A stretch of 64,000 bases of DNA. Source: Methylovorus glucosotrophus. Lineage in GTDB: Bacteria > Pseudomonadota > Gammaproteobacteria > Burkholderiales > Methylophilaceae. The notes below the pieces were generated by a model. The model saw only the letters and a program-made list of their open reading frames with translations. It did not search any database and was not told where the DNA came from. The first letter of the stretch is position 1, and each line of letters begins with the position of its first letter. The stretch lies in NCBI RefSeq assembly GCF_009858335.1, contig NZ_VMSE01000001.1, positions 1,612,001 through 1,676,000 on the forward strand, in the 5' to 3' direction. A program made the translations under genes and the position numbers. Below are positions 46,237 through 56,170 of the stretch, one piece after another.

Positions 46237-46839
46237 ATGAACGTAAGCCAAGCCATTGAAACCCGTCGCTCGATCAAGGCATTCGACCCGGAACATACGA
46301 TGAGCGAAGCCGAGATCGAACAGCTGATGTCGCTGGCACTGCTCTCCCCGACTGCATTCAATATTCAGAACTGGCGCTTTGTATTGGTGCAATCCCCCGA
46401 GCTGCGCAAGCGGGTGCGCGCAGCCAGTTGGGATCAGGCGCAGGTGACCGATGCTTCCTTGCTGGTCGTTCTGGTAGCGGATCTGCAATCCTGGAGCAAG
46501 CAGCCTGAGCGTTACTGGGCCAATGCGCCGGAAGCGGTGAGGAATTATCTGGTACCTGCCATCGGTCAATATTATGCTGGCAAGGAGCAGGTGCAACGTG
46601 ATGAAGGCATGCGTTCATGCGGCATGGCTGCGATGACCCTGATGCTGGCAGCCAAGGAAATGGGCTACGACAGCTGTCCCATGGATGGCTTTGATTTTGA
46701 TGCGGTGGCCAAACTGCTGAAACTGCCTGCCGACCATGTGCCTGCCATGTTTGTGGCGATTGGCAAGGGTATCAAGGAACCATGGCCACGTGGCGGTCAG
46801 CTGCCCATGAGCGAGGTAGTTATCCGCGACACGTTTTAA
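46237..46839 (+). CDS. Nitroreductase-family flavoprotein
   Basis: A 200-residue FMN-binding nitroreductase. The start IETRRSIKAFDPEH gives the FMN phosphate-binding Arg-Arg-Ser, followed by LLSPTAFNIQNWRFVLVQ and near the end FVAIGKGIKEPWPRGGQL. It would use NAD(P)H to reduce nitro or quinone compounds; the physiological substrate is unknown. The gene begins 12 bases after the Gre-like gene, so the two may share a transcript. Confidence 0.9.
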   Translation: MNVSQAIETRRSIKAFDPEHTMSEAEIEQLMSLALLSPTAFNIQNWRFVLVQSPELRKRVRAASWDQAQVTDASLLVVLVADLQSWSKQPERYWANAPEAVRNYLVPAIGQYYAGKEQVQRDEGMRSCGMAAMTLMLAAKEMGYDSCPMDGFDFDAVAKLLKLPADHVPAMFVAIGKGIKEPWPRGGQLPMSEVVIRDTF

Positions 46840-46965
46840 GTCGCTGCACACGCACTCGCAGCACGAACAATATAGAAATAAAATACATTAACAAAATTAC
46901 TCAATTCATTGTTTATTAAATAAATAATTAATTAAAAAAGATTCAACTTTCTGGACGTATACGTA
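46840..46965 (+). promoter_or_regulatory. Very A/T-rich leader of the ybiT-type gene
   Basis: The stretch 46870-46948 is almost all A and T, far from the local composition, and could act as UP element or bend. ACGTATACGT at 46955-46964 is a perfect palindrome touching the start codon at 46966. No clear ribosome site is seen. Confidence 0.4.
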
Positions 46966-48561
46966 ATGCTTATAGCAAACAATATCACCATGCAGTTTGG
47001 CGCCAAGCCGCTGTTTGAAAATGTCTCCGTCAAGTTTGGCGACGGTAACCGCTACGGTCTGATCGGAGCCAATGGCTGCGGAAAATCGACCTTTATGAAG
47101 ATTCTGGCCGGCGTGCTGGAGCCCACCGCGGGCAATATCTCGCTGGATAGCAATGAGCGCATGGCCTTTCTGCGTCAGGACCAGTTTGCTTACGAGGATC
47201 AGCGCGTCATCGATGTGGTGATGATGGGCCATGAGCAGATGTGGAAGGCGAATGTAGAAAAGAACGAAATCTACATGAACCCGGAAGCCACCGAAGAAGA
47301 CTACATGCGTGCGGCCGAACTGGAAGGTGTCTACGCCGAATATGACGGCTATACCGCCGAAGCACGCGCAGGCGAGCTGCTGCTCGGTGTGGGCATCCCC
47401 ATCGAGCAGCACACCGGGCCGATGAGCGCAGTGGCTCCCGGCTGGAAACTGCGTGTGCTGCTGGTGCAGGCGCTGTTTGCTAATCCTGACATCCTGCTGC
47501 TGGATGAACCGACCAACAACCTGGATATCAACACCATCCGCTGGCTGGAAGATGTGCTGAACAATCGTGACTGCACCATGATCATCATTTCGCACGATCG
47601 ACACTTCCTGAATCAGGTATGTACGCATACCGCCGACATGGATTACGCCAAGCTGACGGTTTACCCCGGCAACTATGACGACTACATGGAAGCCTCAGCC
47701 CAGGCCCGTGCACAGCAGGCCAAGGACAATGCTAAGGCCAAACAGCAGATCGCCGACCTGCAGGAATTCGTTCGCCGCTTCTCGGCCAACGCCTCCAAGG
47801 CCAAGCAGGCCACCAGCCGCGCCAAGCAGATCGACAAGATCAAGATTGAGGAATTCAAGCCATCCAGCCGTCAGTATCCTTTCATCCGTTTTGAATACGA
47901 TGATCGCGAAAAACTGCACCGTAACGCTGTTGAGCTGAAAAAGCTCAGCCATGGCTTTGACCGCCCCCTGTTCAATGACATCGACCTGATTTTTGAAGCA
48001 GGCGAAAAAGTGGCGATCATTGGTGAAAACGGCATTGGTAAAACCACCTTGCTGCGCTGTCTGGCAGGCGATCTGCAACCCAACCATGGTGAAGTGAAAT
48101 GGGCAGAGAAAGCCAAGCTCGGCTACTTTGCACAAGATCACGAATACGAGTTTGAAAAAGACCTCAACCTGTTCGACTGGATGTCCCAGTTCACCCAGGA
48201 AGGTGACGATGACAACTCGGTACGCAGCATGCTGGGCCGCCTGTTGTTCTCGGGGGAAGATACCAAGAAGTCAGTCAAGGTACTTTCCGGTGGTGAAAAA
48301 GGCCGCATGCTCTACGGCAAGCTGATGCTGGCCCGCACCAATGTCTTGTTGATGGATGAACCCACCAATCACATGGACATGGAATCCATCGAAGCGCTGA
48401 ATACCGCGCTGGACAAGTACAAGGGCACACTGTTTTTCGTGAGCCATGACCGTGAATTTGTGAGTTCGCTGGCGACCCGTATCATCGAAATCAAGGCCGA
48501 TGGCATCAGCGATTACACCGGCAATTACGAAGACTACCTGGCAAGCCAGGGCGTCGAATAA
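46966..48561 (+). CDS. ybiT: YbiT-type ABC-F ATPase
   Basis: A 531-residue double-ATPase ABC-F protein. The opening [54 protein letters not shown] and the linker [20 protein letters not shown] match E. coli YbiT (530 residues) closely. The second domain has [21 protein letters not shown] and [12 protein letters not shown]. It is expected to bind ribosomes. It is distinct from the YheS-type protein at 6277, so two ABC-F subfamilies are present. Confidence 0.93.
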   Translation: MLIANNITMQFGAKPLFENVSVKFGDGNRYGLIGANGCGKSTFMKILAGVLEPTAGNISLDSNERMAFLRQDQFAYEDQRVIDVVMMGHEQMWKANVEKNEIYMNPEATEEDYMRAAELEGVYAEYDGYTAEARAGELLLGVGIPIEQHTGPMSAVAPGWKLRVLLVQALFANPDILLLDEPTNNLDINTIRWLEDVLNNRDCTMIIISHDRHFLNQVCTHTADMDYAKLTVYPGNYDDYMEASAQARAQQAKDNAKAKQQIADLQEFVRRFSANASKAKQATSRAKQIDKIKIEEFKPSSRQYPFIRFEYDDREKLHRNAVELKKLSHGFDRPLFNDIDLIFEAGEKVAIIGENGIGKTTLLRCLAGDLQPNHGEVKWAEKAKLGYFAQDHEYEFEKDLNLFDWMSQFTQEGDDDNSVRSMLGRLLFSGEDTKKSVKVLSGGEKGRMLYGKLMLARTNVLLMDEPTNHMDMESIEALNTALDKYKGTLFFVSHDREFVSSLATRIIEIKADGISDYTGNYEDYLASQGVE

Positions 48562-48591
48562 GCATTTAATCTCACTAAAAAACCAAGCTAA

Positions 48592-48646
48592 AACAGGCCA
48601 TTGCATGGCAGCCTCCGCGCTGTTATTCAATGGCCTGTTAATTTTT
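48592..48646 (+). terminator. Terminator after ybiT
   Basis: AACAGGCCATTG (48592-48603) pairs exactly with CAATGGCCTGTT (48628-48639), followed by AATTTTT. The loop is long (24 bases) and may fold further. Confidence 0.75.
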
Positions 48647-48746
48647 GTAAAATGATTAGCAATTTTTGAACCGCTTACGCGTCTTTACGTCCATATCAGC
48701 GATAATTGTGTCCAATCACTATAAAGCGCTGAAAGTAACAGATCAC

Positions 48747-50204
48747 ATGTCGCCCCTTGCACGATCCGGTTTTACCGCCTCGCCATATGCTGCACTGCCA
48801 ATCTGCCTAAGCCTGATCTCCCTCACAACCGCCCTGCCCGCACAGGCCGAGAGTTCCATCTGGTACAAAGATGGCAATCCGCTTAATGTGACCGTGCCTG
48901 CTGCGATCTCCAGTGGTTATGTAGGCAATACCGCATGCGCTGCCCCCAATCTGCAAAACGCACTCACCCTGGGCGAAGTGGCGGATGCGACACTGTGCAA
49001 CAACCCGCAAACCCGTGAAGCCTGGGCCAACGCGCGCGTGCAGGCAGCGCAAGTAGGCATTGCCCGCTCGGCTTACCTGCCCAGCGTTACGGATACGGTA
49101 GGGACCAATATCAACGTAACCAGCCCGGAACTGGCCACGCGCAACAACGCTTACAGCAACCTGAGCAACAGCATTGTGGCGTCTTACCTGCTGTATGACT
49201 TTGGCAATCGCGATGCCACGCTGGAAAGCGCACGTCAGCTATTGCAGGCGGCCAGCGCCACCCAGGATGTCACCGTGCAGACGCTCCTGTTATCTGCCGT
49301 GCAGGCCTATTATCAGGTGCAAGCCAATATTGCCGCGCTGGATGCCAGCCGCGAAGCCGAGCGTGCCAGCGAAGAAAGCTTCAAGGCCGCGGATGCCCGC
49401 TACAAGGCCGGTGTTGCCACGCCAGCCGATAAGCTGCAGGCACAAACGGCGTATGCCCAGGCCACCCTCTCCCGCATTACCGCCGAGGGCAATCTGAAAA
49501 CCGCTTACGGCACGCTGGCCAATGTCATGGGGATACAGGCCAATCAGCCCATTCGACTGGTCAACAATACCAACTACTCCACCCTGCAGCCGGTGAGTGA
49601 TGATATTGACGCCCTGATCGAACAAGCCCGCAATCGCCGTCCCGACCTGATGGCGAGCGAGGCGCAGGTAAAAGCGGCGCAAGCCAGCATTGACGCGTCA
49701 AAAGCCGCCGCCAAGCCTACGGTTTCGATTGCCATGAGCAATAGCCAGCAAGATGGCAGCAGCCTCACTTCAGCCAACACCTCAACCTTGGGCCTCACGG
49801 TTTCCATTCCATTATTCAGCGGCTATGCGCCGACCTATCGCATACGCTCCGCCGAAGCCACGCGCGAAGTGCGGGCAGCGCAGCGCGATCGCATCCGTCT
49901 GCAAATCTCGCTGGATGTGTGGAACGCTTACCAGAATCTGCGCACCGCCAATGAATCGGTGATTGCCGCCCAAGTGCTGGTGCAAAGCGCCGAAGAGTCA
50001 TCCCGCGTCGCCCTCGGTCGCTACAAGGCAGGTGTCGGCAACATCATCGACACCCTGAATGCCCAGAGCGCACTAGCATCAGCCAAGCAACAATTGATAC
50101 AGGCCTATCTGAATGGCAATGTGGCACGGGCAACGCTGGCGCAAGCTGTTGGGGTGCTGGACAACGCCATGATCCAGACCCTGCCAGACCAGAACAATCC
50201 ATAA
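48747..50204 (+). CDS. TolC-family outer-membrane efflux protein
   Basis: A 485-residue TolC-family protein. A signal peptide ends near LPAQAES at about residue 36. Two repeated OEP helical regions follow, with motifs such as ADARYKAGVATPADKLQAQT and LGRYKAGVGNIIDTLNAQSA. It forms the outer-membrane channel of the exporter encoded just downstream. An extra segment of about 40 residues with two Cys (TACAAPN, ATLCNNP) precedes the first OEP repeat. The ATG at 48747 is used; the frame is open to 48666. Confidence 0.9.
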   Translation: MSPLARSGFTASPYAALPICLSLISLTTALPAQAESSIWYKDGNPLNVTVPAAISSGYVGNTACAAPNLQNALTLGEVADATLCNNPQTREAWANARVQAAQVGIARSAYLPSVTDTVGTNINVTSPELATRNNAYSNLSNSIVASYLLYDFGNRDATLESARQLLQAASATQDVTVQTLLLSAVQAYYQVQANIAALDASREAERASEESFKAADARYKAGVATPADKLQAQTAYAQATLSRITAEGNLKTAYGTLANVMGIQANQPIRLVNNTNYSTLQPVSDDIDALIEQARNRRPDLMASEAQVKAAQASIDASKAAAKPTVSIAMSNSQQDGSSLTSANTSTLGLTVSIPLFSGYAPTYRIRSAEATREVRAAQRDRIRLQISLDVWNAYQNLRTANESVIAAQVLVQSAEESSRVALGRYKAGVGNIIDTLNAQSALASAKQQLIQAYLNGNVARATLAQAVGVLDNAMIQTLPDQNNP

Positions 50205-50240
50205 TCCATCTTATGCATGATTTATGCTGAAAGCACGCTC

Positions 50241-51476
50241 ATGAGTACTTCCTTTAAAAAAATCGGACTTAGCCTGGTACTGCTCGCGGTAGCAGGTGGC
50301 GGCTATTATTTTTATGACAAAAGCCATCAACCCAAACCCGATGAGCTTTATCGCTTCAAGGAAGTAACCCAGGGCGATGTGGAACAGTCGGTCTCCGCCA
50401 ACGGCACGCTGAATCCGGTGACGCTGGTGAACGTCGGTACGCAGGTATCAGGTCGTATCAGCAAGCTGTATGTGGATTTCAATGACAAGGTGGAAAAAGG
50501 CCAGGTATTGCTGGAGCTGGACGATGCGCTTTTCTCCGCCCAGATTGCGCAATCAGAGGGCAATGTTCGCAATGCCCAGGCATCGTTAGATCTCGCCAAG
50601 GCGAATGAAGCCCGCATACGCTCGCTGTTCCAGCAGGAGTATGTATCCCGCCAGGAACTCGATCAGGCCGTGCAGGCGCTGAAATCTGCCCAGGCTAACC
50701 TGTACACCATCCAGGCACAGTTGCGGCGTGACCAGACCAATTTGGGTTACTCCATCATCCGCTCCCCGGTCTCCGGCGTAGTGGTGGATCGCGCTGTTGA
50801 CGTCGGCCAAACCGTGGCCGCCAGTCTGCAAACCCCGACGCTGATCACCATTGCGCAGGATCTGTCCAAGATGCAGATCAACACCAGCTTTGCCGAGGCG
50901 GACATCGGCAACATCAAGGAAGGTCAGGCCGCGAAGTTTGCCGTGGATGCTTTCCCTAACCGCAATTTTGAAGGCGTAGTCAAACAGCTGCGCCTCAACC
51001 CCACGACAACCTCCAACGTGGTCACCTACAACGTGGTCATTTCGGTCGATAACCCAGATCAAACACTACTGCCGGGCATGACCGCTTACGTGAATATCGG
51101 CGTCGCCAAGCACGACAATGTCATGCTGGTACCGAATGCGGCCCTGCGCTACAAGCCCAAACTTGATGATGACGATGTAGGCAACATGCCGCCGGATGGC
51201 GCAAGGTCGGATGGTGGCAAAGGCCCGGGCGAGCGCAAGCATCGCGGTGGACCGGACGGCAAAAAGCCACGCGGGGACATGGCCAAAGGCAAGGTATATG
51301 TGCTGAATGGGGACAAACCCGAGGCCGTCAATGTCCTGCTTGGCATCACCGATGGCAAAGTCACCGAAATCAGGAGCCGTCATCTGAAGCCGGGCGACAA
51401 GGTCATTGTGGGCGATCTGCAAGGGCAAAACATGCCGCAGCAAAATTCGCCCGGCCCCAAGATGCGGATGTTCTAG
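50241..51476 (+). CDS. MacA-like periplasmic adaptor protein
   Basis: A 411-residue membrane-fusion protein. It has an N-terminal anchor (about residues 6-24, IGLSLVLLAVAGGGYYF), a lipoyl half-motif (NVGTQVSGRISKLYVDFNDK), a coiled-coil hairpin (about 95-160), a second lipoyl half (YSIIRSPVSGVVVDRAVDVG) and a beta-barrel. Near residue 310-355 a hydrophilic Asp/Gly/Lys insert (LDDDDVGNMPPDGARSDGG) breaks the C-terminal domain. It links the TolC-type channel to the MacB-type transporter downstream. The ABC gene starts two bases after its stop. Confidence 0.92.
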   Translation: MSTSFKKIGLSLVLLAVAGGGYYFYDKSHQPKPDELYRFKEVTQGDVEQSVSANGTLNPVTLVNVGTQVSGRISKLYVDFNDKVEKGQVLLELDDALFSAQIAQSEGNVRNAQASLDLAKANEARIRSLFQQEYVSRQELDQAVQALKSAQANLYTIQAQLRRDQTNLGYSIIRSPVSGVVVDRAVDVGQTVAASLQTPTLITIAQDLSKMQINTSFAEADIGNIKEGQAAKFAVDAFPNRNFEGVVKQLRLNPTTTSNVVTYNVVISVDNPDQTLLPGMTAYVNIGVAKHDNVMLVPNAALRYKPKLDDDDVGNMPPDGARSDGGKGPGERKHRGGPDGKKPRGDMAKGKVYVLNGDKPEAVNVLLGITDGKVTEIRSRHLKPGDKVIVGDLQGQNMPQQNSPGPKMRMF

Positions 51477-51478
51477 CC

Positions 51479-52198
51479 ATGCCTGGCCATGTGATCGAGG
51501 TAAAAAACCTCTACAAGGATTACCAGACCGCCGCCGGAAAATTCCCGGTGCTGAAGGAGGTTAACCTGGAAATAGATGCAGGCGACTTTGTGGCTATCAT
51601 GGGCCCGTCGGGCTCCGGCAAATCCACCTTCATGAATATCCTGGGCTGCCTGGATCAACCCAGCAGCGGCGAATACATGTTGAATGACCAGCCGGTGGCG
51701 CGCCTGCAGGGGGATCGTCTGGCAAAAGTGCGCAACCAGACCATAGGTTTTGTTTTCCAGGGCTTCAATCTGCTGGCACGTTCCAGCCTGCTGGACAATG
51801 TCGCCCTGCCCCTGGTCTACGCCGGAATAGACAAACCCGAGCGGCATGCCCGCGCCCGGGTGTTGCTTGAAAAAGTTGGCCTGGCGAATCATGTGAACTC
51901 GCACCCCAACCAGATTTCCGGTGGCCAGCAGCAACGCGTCGCCATCGCACGCGCCCTGATCAATCGCCCCAGCCTGATTTTGGCTGATGAACCCACCGGC
52001 AACCTCGACAGCAAGACCAGCGAAGAAATCATGGCCTTGTTTGGCGAGCTTAACCGCGAAGGCATTACCATCGTCCTGGTCACCCATGAGCCCGACATTG
52101 CCGAGCACGCCAGCCGTCAGGTGCGATTCCTGGACGGGAAGATTGTGGAAGACACCCGGACAGCGCCTATTGCCGTGACAGGAGCGCCTCATGTTTAG
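51479..52198 (+). CDS. MacB/LolD-type ABC transporter ATPase
   Basis: A 239-residue ATPase. Walker A is [19 protein letters not shown], the signature [17 protein letters not shown], Walker [14 protein letters not shown]. The type is that of MacB, LolD and FtsE. It overlaps the permease gene by eight bases, so both are translated together. With MacA and TolC-type partners it powers export of an unknown substrate. Confidence 0.95.
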   Translation: MPGHVIEVKNLYKDYQTAAGKFPVLKEVNLEIDAGDFVAIMGPSGSGKSTFMNILGCLDQPSSGEYMLNDQPVARLQGDRLAKVRNQTIGFVFQGFNLLARSSLLDNVALPLVYAGIDKPERHARARVLLEKVGLANHVNSHPNQISGGQQQRVAIARALINRPSLILADEPTGNLDSKTSEEIMALFGELNREGITIVLVTHEPDIAEHASRQVRFLDGKIVEDTRTAPIAVTGAPHV

Positions 52199-53411
52199 CG
52201 CCATGCTGGGAGAAGCCTGGCATGCCATGGGCGCCAATCGCCTGCGGACCTTTCTCACCATGCTGGGCATGGTGATCGGCGTGGGTGCAGTGGTACTTAT
52301 GATGGCGATTGGCCAGGGGGCCGAACAAGCGGTCAAGAAATCCATCCAGTCCATGGGCAGCAATCTCTTTATCGTGCTGGCTGGCCCACCCAATATGGGC
52401 GGCGCCCGCTCCGCTACCGGCAATGCGCCCTCGCTCAACGTCAAGGATGCTGCCGCCATGGAGGATCTGGAAGGCGTGAGCAATGTGGCCCCGATCAACA
52501 TGGGCAGCGCCCAGGTGATTTATGCCGGGAACAACTGGAACACCAGCATCATCGGCACGACGCCGAGCTATCTGGATGTGCGCTCATGGAATCTGAGCGA
52601 CGGCTATGTATTTTCAGATTCCGATATCCGCTCGGCCACTCGTGTCGCGCTTATCGGCAAAACCGTGGTGCAGAATCTGTTTGGCGATGATGACCCGGTC
52701 GGCAAGACCATCCGCATCAAGGATAGCCCGTTTATCATTTTGGGCGTGCTGGATAACAAGGGACAAAGCCTGGATGGTCGTGATCAGGATGACACCATCA
52801 TCATCCCGCTCACCACCTCGCAAAGACGGGTATTTGGCGCGCAATTCTCAGGCAGTGTGCGCCAGATTATCGTGCAGGCGGACTCGGATAAAGTCATGCC
52901 CATGGTAGAAGACAGCCTCAACAGTCTGCTGCGTCAACGTCATCGCATACGCGAAGGCATGGATAACGATTTTTCCGTGCGTAACCTCACTGCGCTCGCC
53001 AACTCGGCAGCGGAAACAACCAAAACCATGTCTCTGCTGCTGGGCGCCATTGCCTCGGTATCCCTTCTCGTGGGCGGCATTGGCATTATGAACATCATGC
53101 TCGTATCCGTCACCGAACGCACTCGTGAAATCGGCATCCGCATGGCGATAGGCGCACGTGAGCGGGATATTTTGATGCAGTTTCTGCTGGAAGCCATTGT
53201 GATTTCTATTGTCGGCTGCCTGATTGGCATCGGCATTGGCGTGGGAGGTGCACTCCTCGTCAGCCACATTACCCAGGCTCCGATTGTTGTCTCCAGCCAG
53301 TCAATTCTCACCGCGTTTATCGTCGCCGCCACCGTGGGCGTCTTTTTCGGATTCTACCCTGCACGCAAAGCAGCGCAGCTGAACCCGATCGAAGCACTGC
53401 GCTTTCAATAA
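52191..53411 (+). CDS. MacB-type ABC transporter permease
   Basis: A 406-residue FtsX-superfamily permease. One membrane segment lies near residues 20-40 (TMLGMVIGVGAVVLMMAIGQ), a periplasmic MacB_PCD domain fills about 45-240, and three more segments close the protein. The family stretch GGIGIMNIMLVSVTERTREI and GIRMAIGARERDI sit before segment three. In E. coli MacB this part is fused behind the ATPase; here the two are separate. Confidence 0.93.
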   Translation: MFSAMLGEAWHAMGANRLRTFLTMLGMVIGVGAVVLMMAIGQGAEQAVKKSIQSMGSNLFIVLAGPPNMGGARSATGNAPSLNVKDAAAMEDLEGVSNVAPINMGSAQVIYAGNNWNTSIIGTTPSYLDVRSWNLSDGYVFSDSDIRSATRVALIGKTVVQNLFGDDDPVGKTIRIKDSPFIILGVLDNKGQSLDGRDQDDTIIIPLTTSQRRVFGAQFSGSVRQIIVQADSDKVMPMVEDSLNSLLRQRHRIREGMDNDFSVRNLTALANSAAETTKTMSLLLGAIASVSLLVGGIGIMNIMLVSVTERTREIGIRMAIGARERDILMQFLLEAIVISIVGCLIGIGIGVGGALLVSHITQAPIVVSSQSILTAFIVAATVGVFFGFYPARKAAQLNPIEALRFQ

Positions 53412-53446
53412 CCCACGTTTTCACCGACGTTCGTCACATTTCGCCG

Positions 53447-53472
53447 GCCTTGCATGCAGACGCATGCAAGGC
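53447..53472 (+). terminator. Hairpin after the MacB-type permease gene
   Basis: GCCTTGCATGC (53447-53457) pairs exactly with GCATGCAAGGC (53462-53472) around AGAC, 35 bases after the stop. No T run follows, so it may protect the 3' end rather than terminate. Confidence 0.5.
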
Positions 53473-53663
53473 ATCCCGAGCATTTTACGCATGCGTCAAA
53501 CGGCACTTTCATCGATCAGTACACAAAATTTATACAGATCAGTATTTTCAATGACTTAGCTTAATCCTCGCAAGCTGTTGATCGGAATGCTTTCTTTCAC
53601 CGCTCAGTTAGGCGTATAGTGCAACGCACGGGTATTCCCATCAACTGCGCAGGAGGATACAAG

Positions 53664-54254
53664 ATGCATCCGCTGACGTTATTCAAGTTGTTTTTCGCCC
53701 CCGTGGCTGGCTGGCAATCTCTGCTCCAAGGCCAACCATCCATACACCGGCTTTACCTGTTACACGTTATTCCATTTTCCCTGATTCCCGCGGCCATGCT
53801 CTACATCGCGGGCTCCGCCCATAGCTTTGCCTTTCTCGAGCTCATGCCCGGCAACAAGCTGTTACTGGTGTCGATTGCCTTTTTCATTGTGCAGCTCGTG
53901 GTCGTGCCCATCATGGCGAGCATCGTCCGGCAGCTGGCAGAAGTAGCCGACATTCATCCGACGTATCGCGAAAGCTTTATCCTGGCGGCAGTAGCCCCTA
54001 CGCCACTATGGATGGCGCCCATCTTTTTGCTGGTGCCGGATATTTACGTCAATCTGGCCATCGCCTCGCTGGCGATGATGGCTTCCGCCGGATTTATTTA
54101 TTTCGGGATTCCCACCATTTTCAATATCCGCGACAGCGGACAATCCGCGCTGTTTTTCGGTGCCGTTTTCATGGCAGGCGTGATTGCATGGGGGTTTTTG
54201 ATGATTTGCACGCTGGTTGTCTGGGGCAGCATCCAGAATCTGCTGGTGAATTAA
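53664..54254 (+). CDS. Yip1-domain integral membrane protein
   Basis: A 196-residue membrane protein of the Yip1 family. It has five hydrophobic segments, starting after a short FFAPVAGWQSLLQGQPS amphipathic stretch; this N-terminal plan is usual in bacterial Yip1 proteins. AGGAGG at 53651-53656 fixes the ATG at 53664. Function is unknown. It lies 225 bases upstream of the oxidase cluster on the same strand. Confidence 0.8.
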   Translation: MHPLTLFKLFFAPVAGWQSLLQGQPSIHRLYLLHVIPFSLIPAAMLYIAGSAHSFAFLELMPGNKLLLVSIAFFIVQLVVVPIMASIVRQLAEVADIHPTYRESFILAAVAPTPLWMAPIFLLVPDIYVNLAIASLAMMASAGFIYFGIPTIFNIRDSGQSALFFGAVFMAGVIAWGFLMICTLVVWGSIQNLLVN

Positions 54255-54478
54255 ACCCGCTGTTTTTTTGAGCTGAGTCCTGCGGCTTTTTCTTCACAGG
54301 GCTACGCAAGCTGGAATTTTTTATGTAGACTCGCCCTCATTCGCATTCAAAAGTCTCACTTGAATACGGATCAGGCAAGTCAATCAAGGTTATACGTTTT
54401 ACAAGTTTCAAGATCGTCCAAGTAGTCTTCGCATCAAAAACCGTTCGTCAGAAACGGGGCAATTTGAGGAGAAGCAAG

Positions 54479-54943
54479 ATGGCATCGAACTTTGTAGAAG
54501 TAAGCTTTATTGCACGTCCCAACTGCGCCTTGTCTCTCAAGGGCAAGCTCAGCGTTGTTGCGTCCATCGCTCTCCTCTCCCTCGTTATCGCGCTTGTATT
54601 CACCATGGCTGGTGCATGGCTGGTCTTGCCTTTTGCCGGACTTGAACTGATCGCTGTCGCTTATGCGTTCTACTTCATCCACCGGCATGCAGCAGACTAT
54701 GAATCCATCGTGATCAACGAAACCCACCTCGCGATTGAAAAACACGACATCCATACGCACCGCCAGATCGTCATGCAGCGTTACTGGGCCCAGGTCCAGT
54801 TGCGCAACCGGCCTTATGGCGAGCAGGCGCTGTTTGTCCGATCGCATGGAAAGGAAGTCGAGCTCGGGCACCGCTTCATGAACAATGAGCAACGCCTGGA
54901 ACTCGCCCACCAACTACAGCAAGCCATTCAATATGGTCGCTAA
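54479..54943 (+). CDS. DUF2244 membrane protein of the oxidase cluster
   Basis: A 154-residue protein with two membrane segments (about residues 27-68). The opening FVEVSFIARPNCALSLKGKL is typical of DUF2244. In many Proteobacteria this gene stands just before coxB, as here, so a role in oxidase assembly or regulation is likely but not shown. GAGGAGAAG precedes the ATG at 54479. coxB begins 16 bases after the stop. Confidence 0.88.
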   Translation: MASNFVEVSFIARPNCALSLKGKLSVVASIALLSLVIALVFTMAGAWLVLPFAGLELIAVAYAFYFIHRHAADYESIVINETHLAIEKHDIHTHRQIVMQRYWAQVQLRNRPYGEQALFVRSHGKEVELGHRFMNNEQRLELAHQLQQAIQYGR

Positions 54944-54959
54944 TCCAATGGGAGCAGGC

Positions 54960-56129
54960 ATGGCAAGGTTACGCATAACAAGAATCTGGCAATGTTTACT
55001 GGGCGCTCTTTTGCCCCTGACAGCACACGCGGACTACGCGTGGAATTTTCCAAAACCTGTCACACCGATGGCGCTGGACACCCTGCAGGTACACAACAAG
55101 TTCATGATCATCGTCATGGTGATCTTCGTTGTGGTGCTCGGCATCATGATCTACTCCATCGTCATGCATCGCAAAAGCCGCGATTACCAGCCTGCCGGCT
55201 TTACTGGCCCTAGCACCCGCGCGCAGCTTTTCTGGACCTTGGTGCCATTTGCCATCCTGCTTTACATCGACTTCATCCTAATGGGCATCCCCGCCTTTCA
55301 TAGCGTGGTCGCCATGGAAGATACCCGCACTGACGCCGACATGGTGATCAAGGTCACCGGCTCGCAATGGCGCTGGCAATACGAATACATGGACGGCCCG
55401 GCCAAAGGCATCAGCTTTGTCAGCAACATGACCACCCCCCAGGAGCAGATCAATAACCAGGCTGCCAAAAATCCGGAGTATCTGCTGGAGGTAGACAACC
55501 CCCTGGTCCTCCCCACCGACAAGAAAGTACGTGTCCTGCTCACCTCCAGCGATGTCATCCACAACTGGTGGATTCCGGCTTTTGGCGCGGCGCGCGATGC
55601 CATTCCGGGCTTCCTGCGTGAAACCTGGGTCAAGATCGAGGAGCCAGGCACCTTCCGTGGTCAATGCAAGGAGCTGTGCGGCAAGGGCCATGGCTTTATG
55701 CCTGCGGTAGTCATTGCCAAAAACGAGGAGGATTTCAATGCCTGGGCCACCAGTAAAAAAGCCGAGCTGCAAGCCGCCGCTGCCGGCGCTGACAAGGAGT
55801 GGACCAAAGAAGACCTGATTGCCAATGGCAAGGGCATCTACGAGAAAAACTGCGCTGTTTGCCATCAGGTAGGCGGCCAGGGCCTGCCACCCGCCTTCCC
55901 GGCCCTGACCGGCAGCAAGATTGCCACCGGCCCGATCCTGGACAAGGACAACAAGATGGTCAAAGACGGACATCTTGACCGGGTGATGAATGGCAAGGGC
56001 GTCATGCCCGCCTGGAAAGGCATTTTGAACGATACCGAAATTGCTTCCGTGATCACCTACGAGCGCAATGCGCTGGGCAATAGTTTGGGCGATATGTTGC
56101 AGCCCGCTCAAGTAAAGGCCATGCGTTAA
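54960..56129 (+). CDS. coxB: Cytochrome c oxidase subunit II with fused cytochrome c
   Basis: A 389-residue subunit II. A signal peptide ends near LTAHADYAW, then two membrane segments. The CuA ligands are visible: His201 (DVIHNWWIP), Cys236 and Cys240 (CKELCGKGHGFMP), His244 and Met247. After a Lys/Ala linker a cytochrome c domain carries CAVCH at 298-302 and a distal Met near VMPAW. This is the caa3-type form of subunit II. The ATG at 54960 follows GGGAG; an ATG at 54948 is in frame. Confidence 0.95.
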   Translation: MARLRITRIWQCLLGALLPLTAHADYAWNFPKPVTPMALDTLQVHNKFMIIVMVIFVVVLGIMIYSIVMHRKSRDYQPAGFTGPSTRAQLFWTLVPFAILLYIDFILMGIPAFHSVVAMEDTRTDADMVIKVTGSQWRWQYEYMDGPAKGISFVSNMTTPQEQINNQAAKNPEYLLEVDNPLVLPTDKKVRVLLTSSDVIHNWWIPAFGAARDAIPGFLRETWVKIEEPGTFRGQCKELCGKGHGFMPAVVIAKNEEDFNAWATSKKAELQAAAAGADKEWTKEDLIANGKGIYEKNCAVCHQVGGQGLPPAFPALTGSKIATGPILDKDNKMVKDGHLDRVMNGKGVMPAWKGILNDTEIASVITYERNALGNSLGDMLQPAQVKAMR

Positions 56130-56170
56130 GCCATATCCCATCTGCATCAAGGATTTAAAGGAGTTCGAAA

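Noticed and set aside
54255..54478. Promoter for the oxidase cluster
   Set aside because: One is expected here, but TTGAAT and TATACG are 25 bases apart and no better pair was found, so no site is called.
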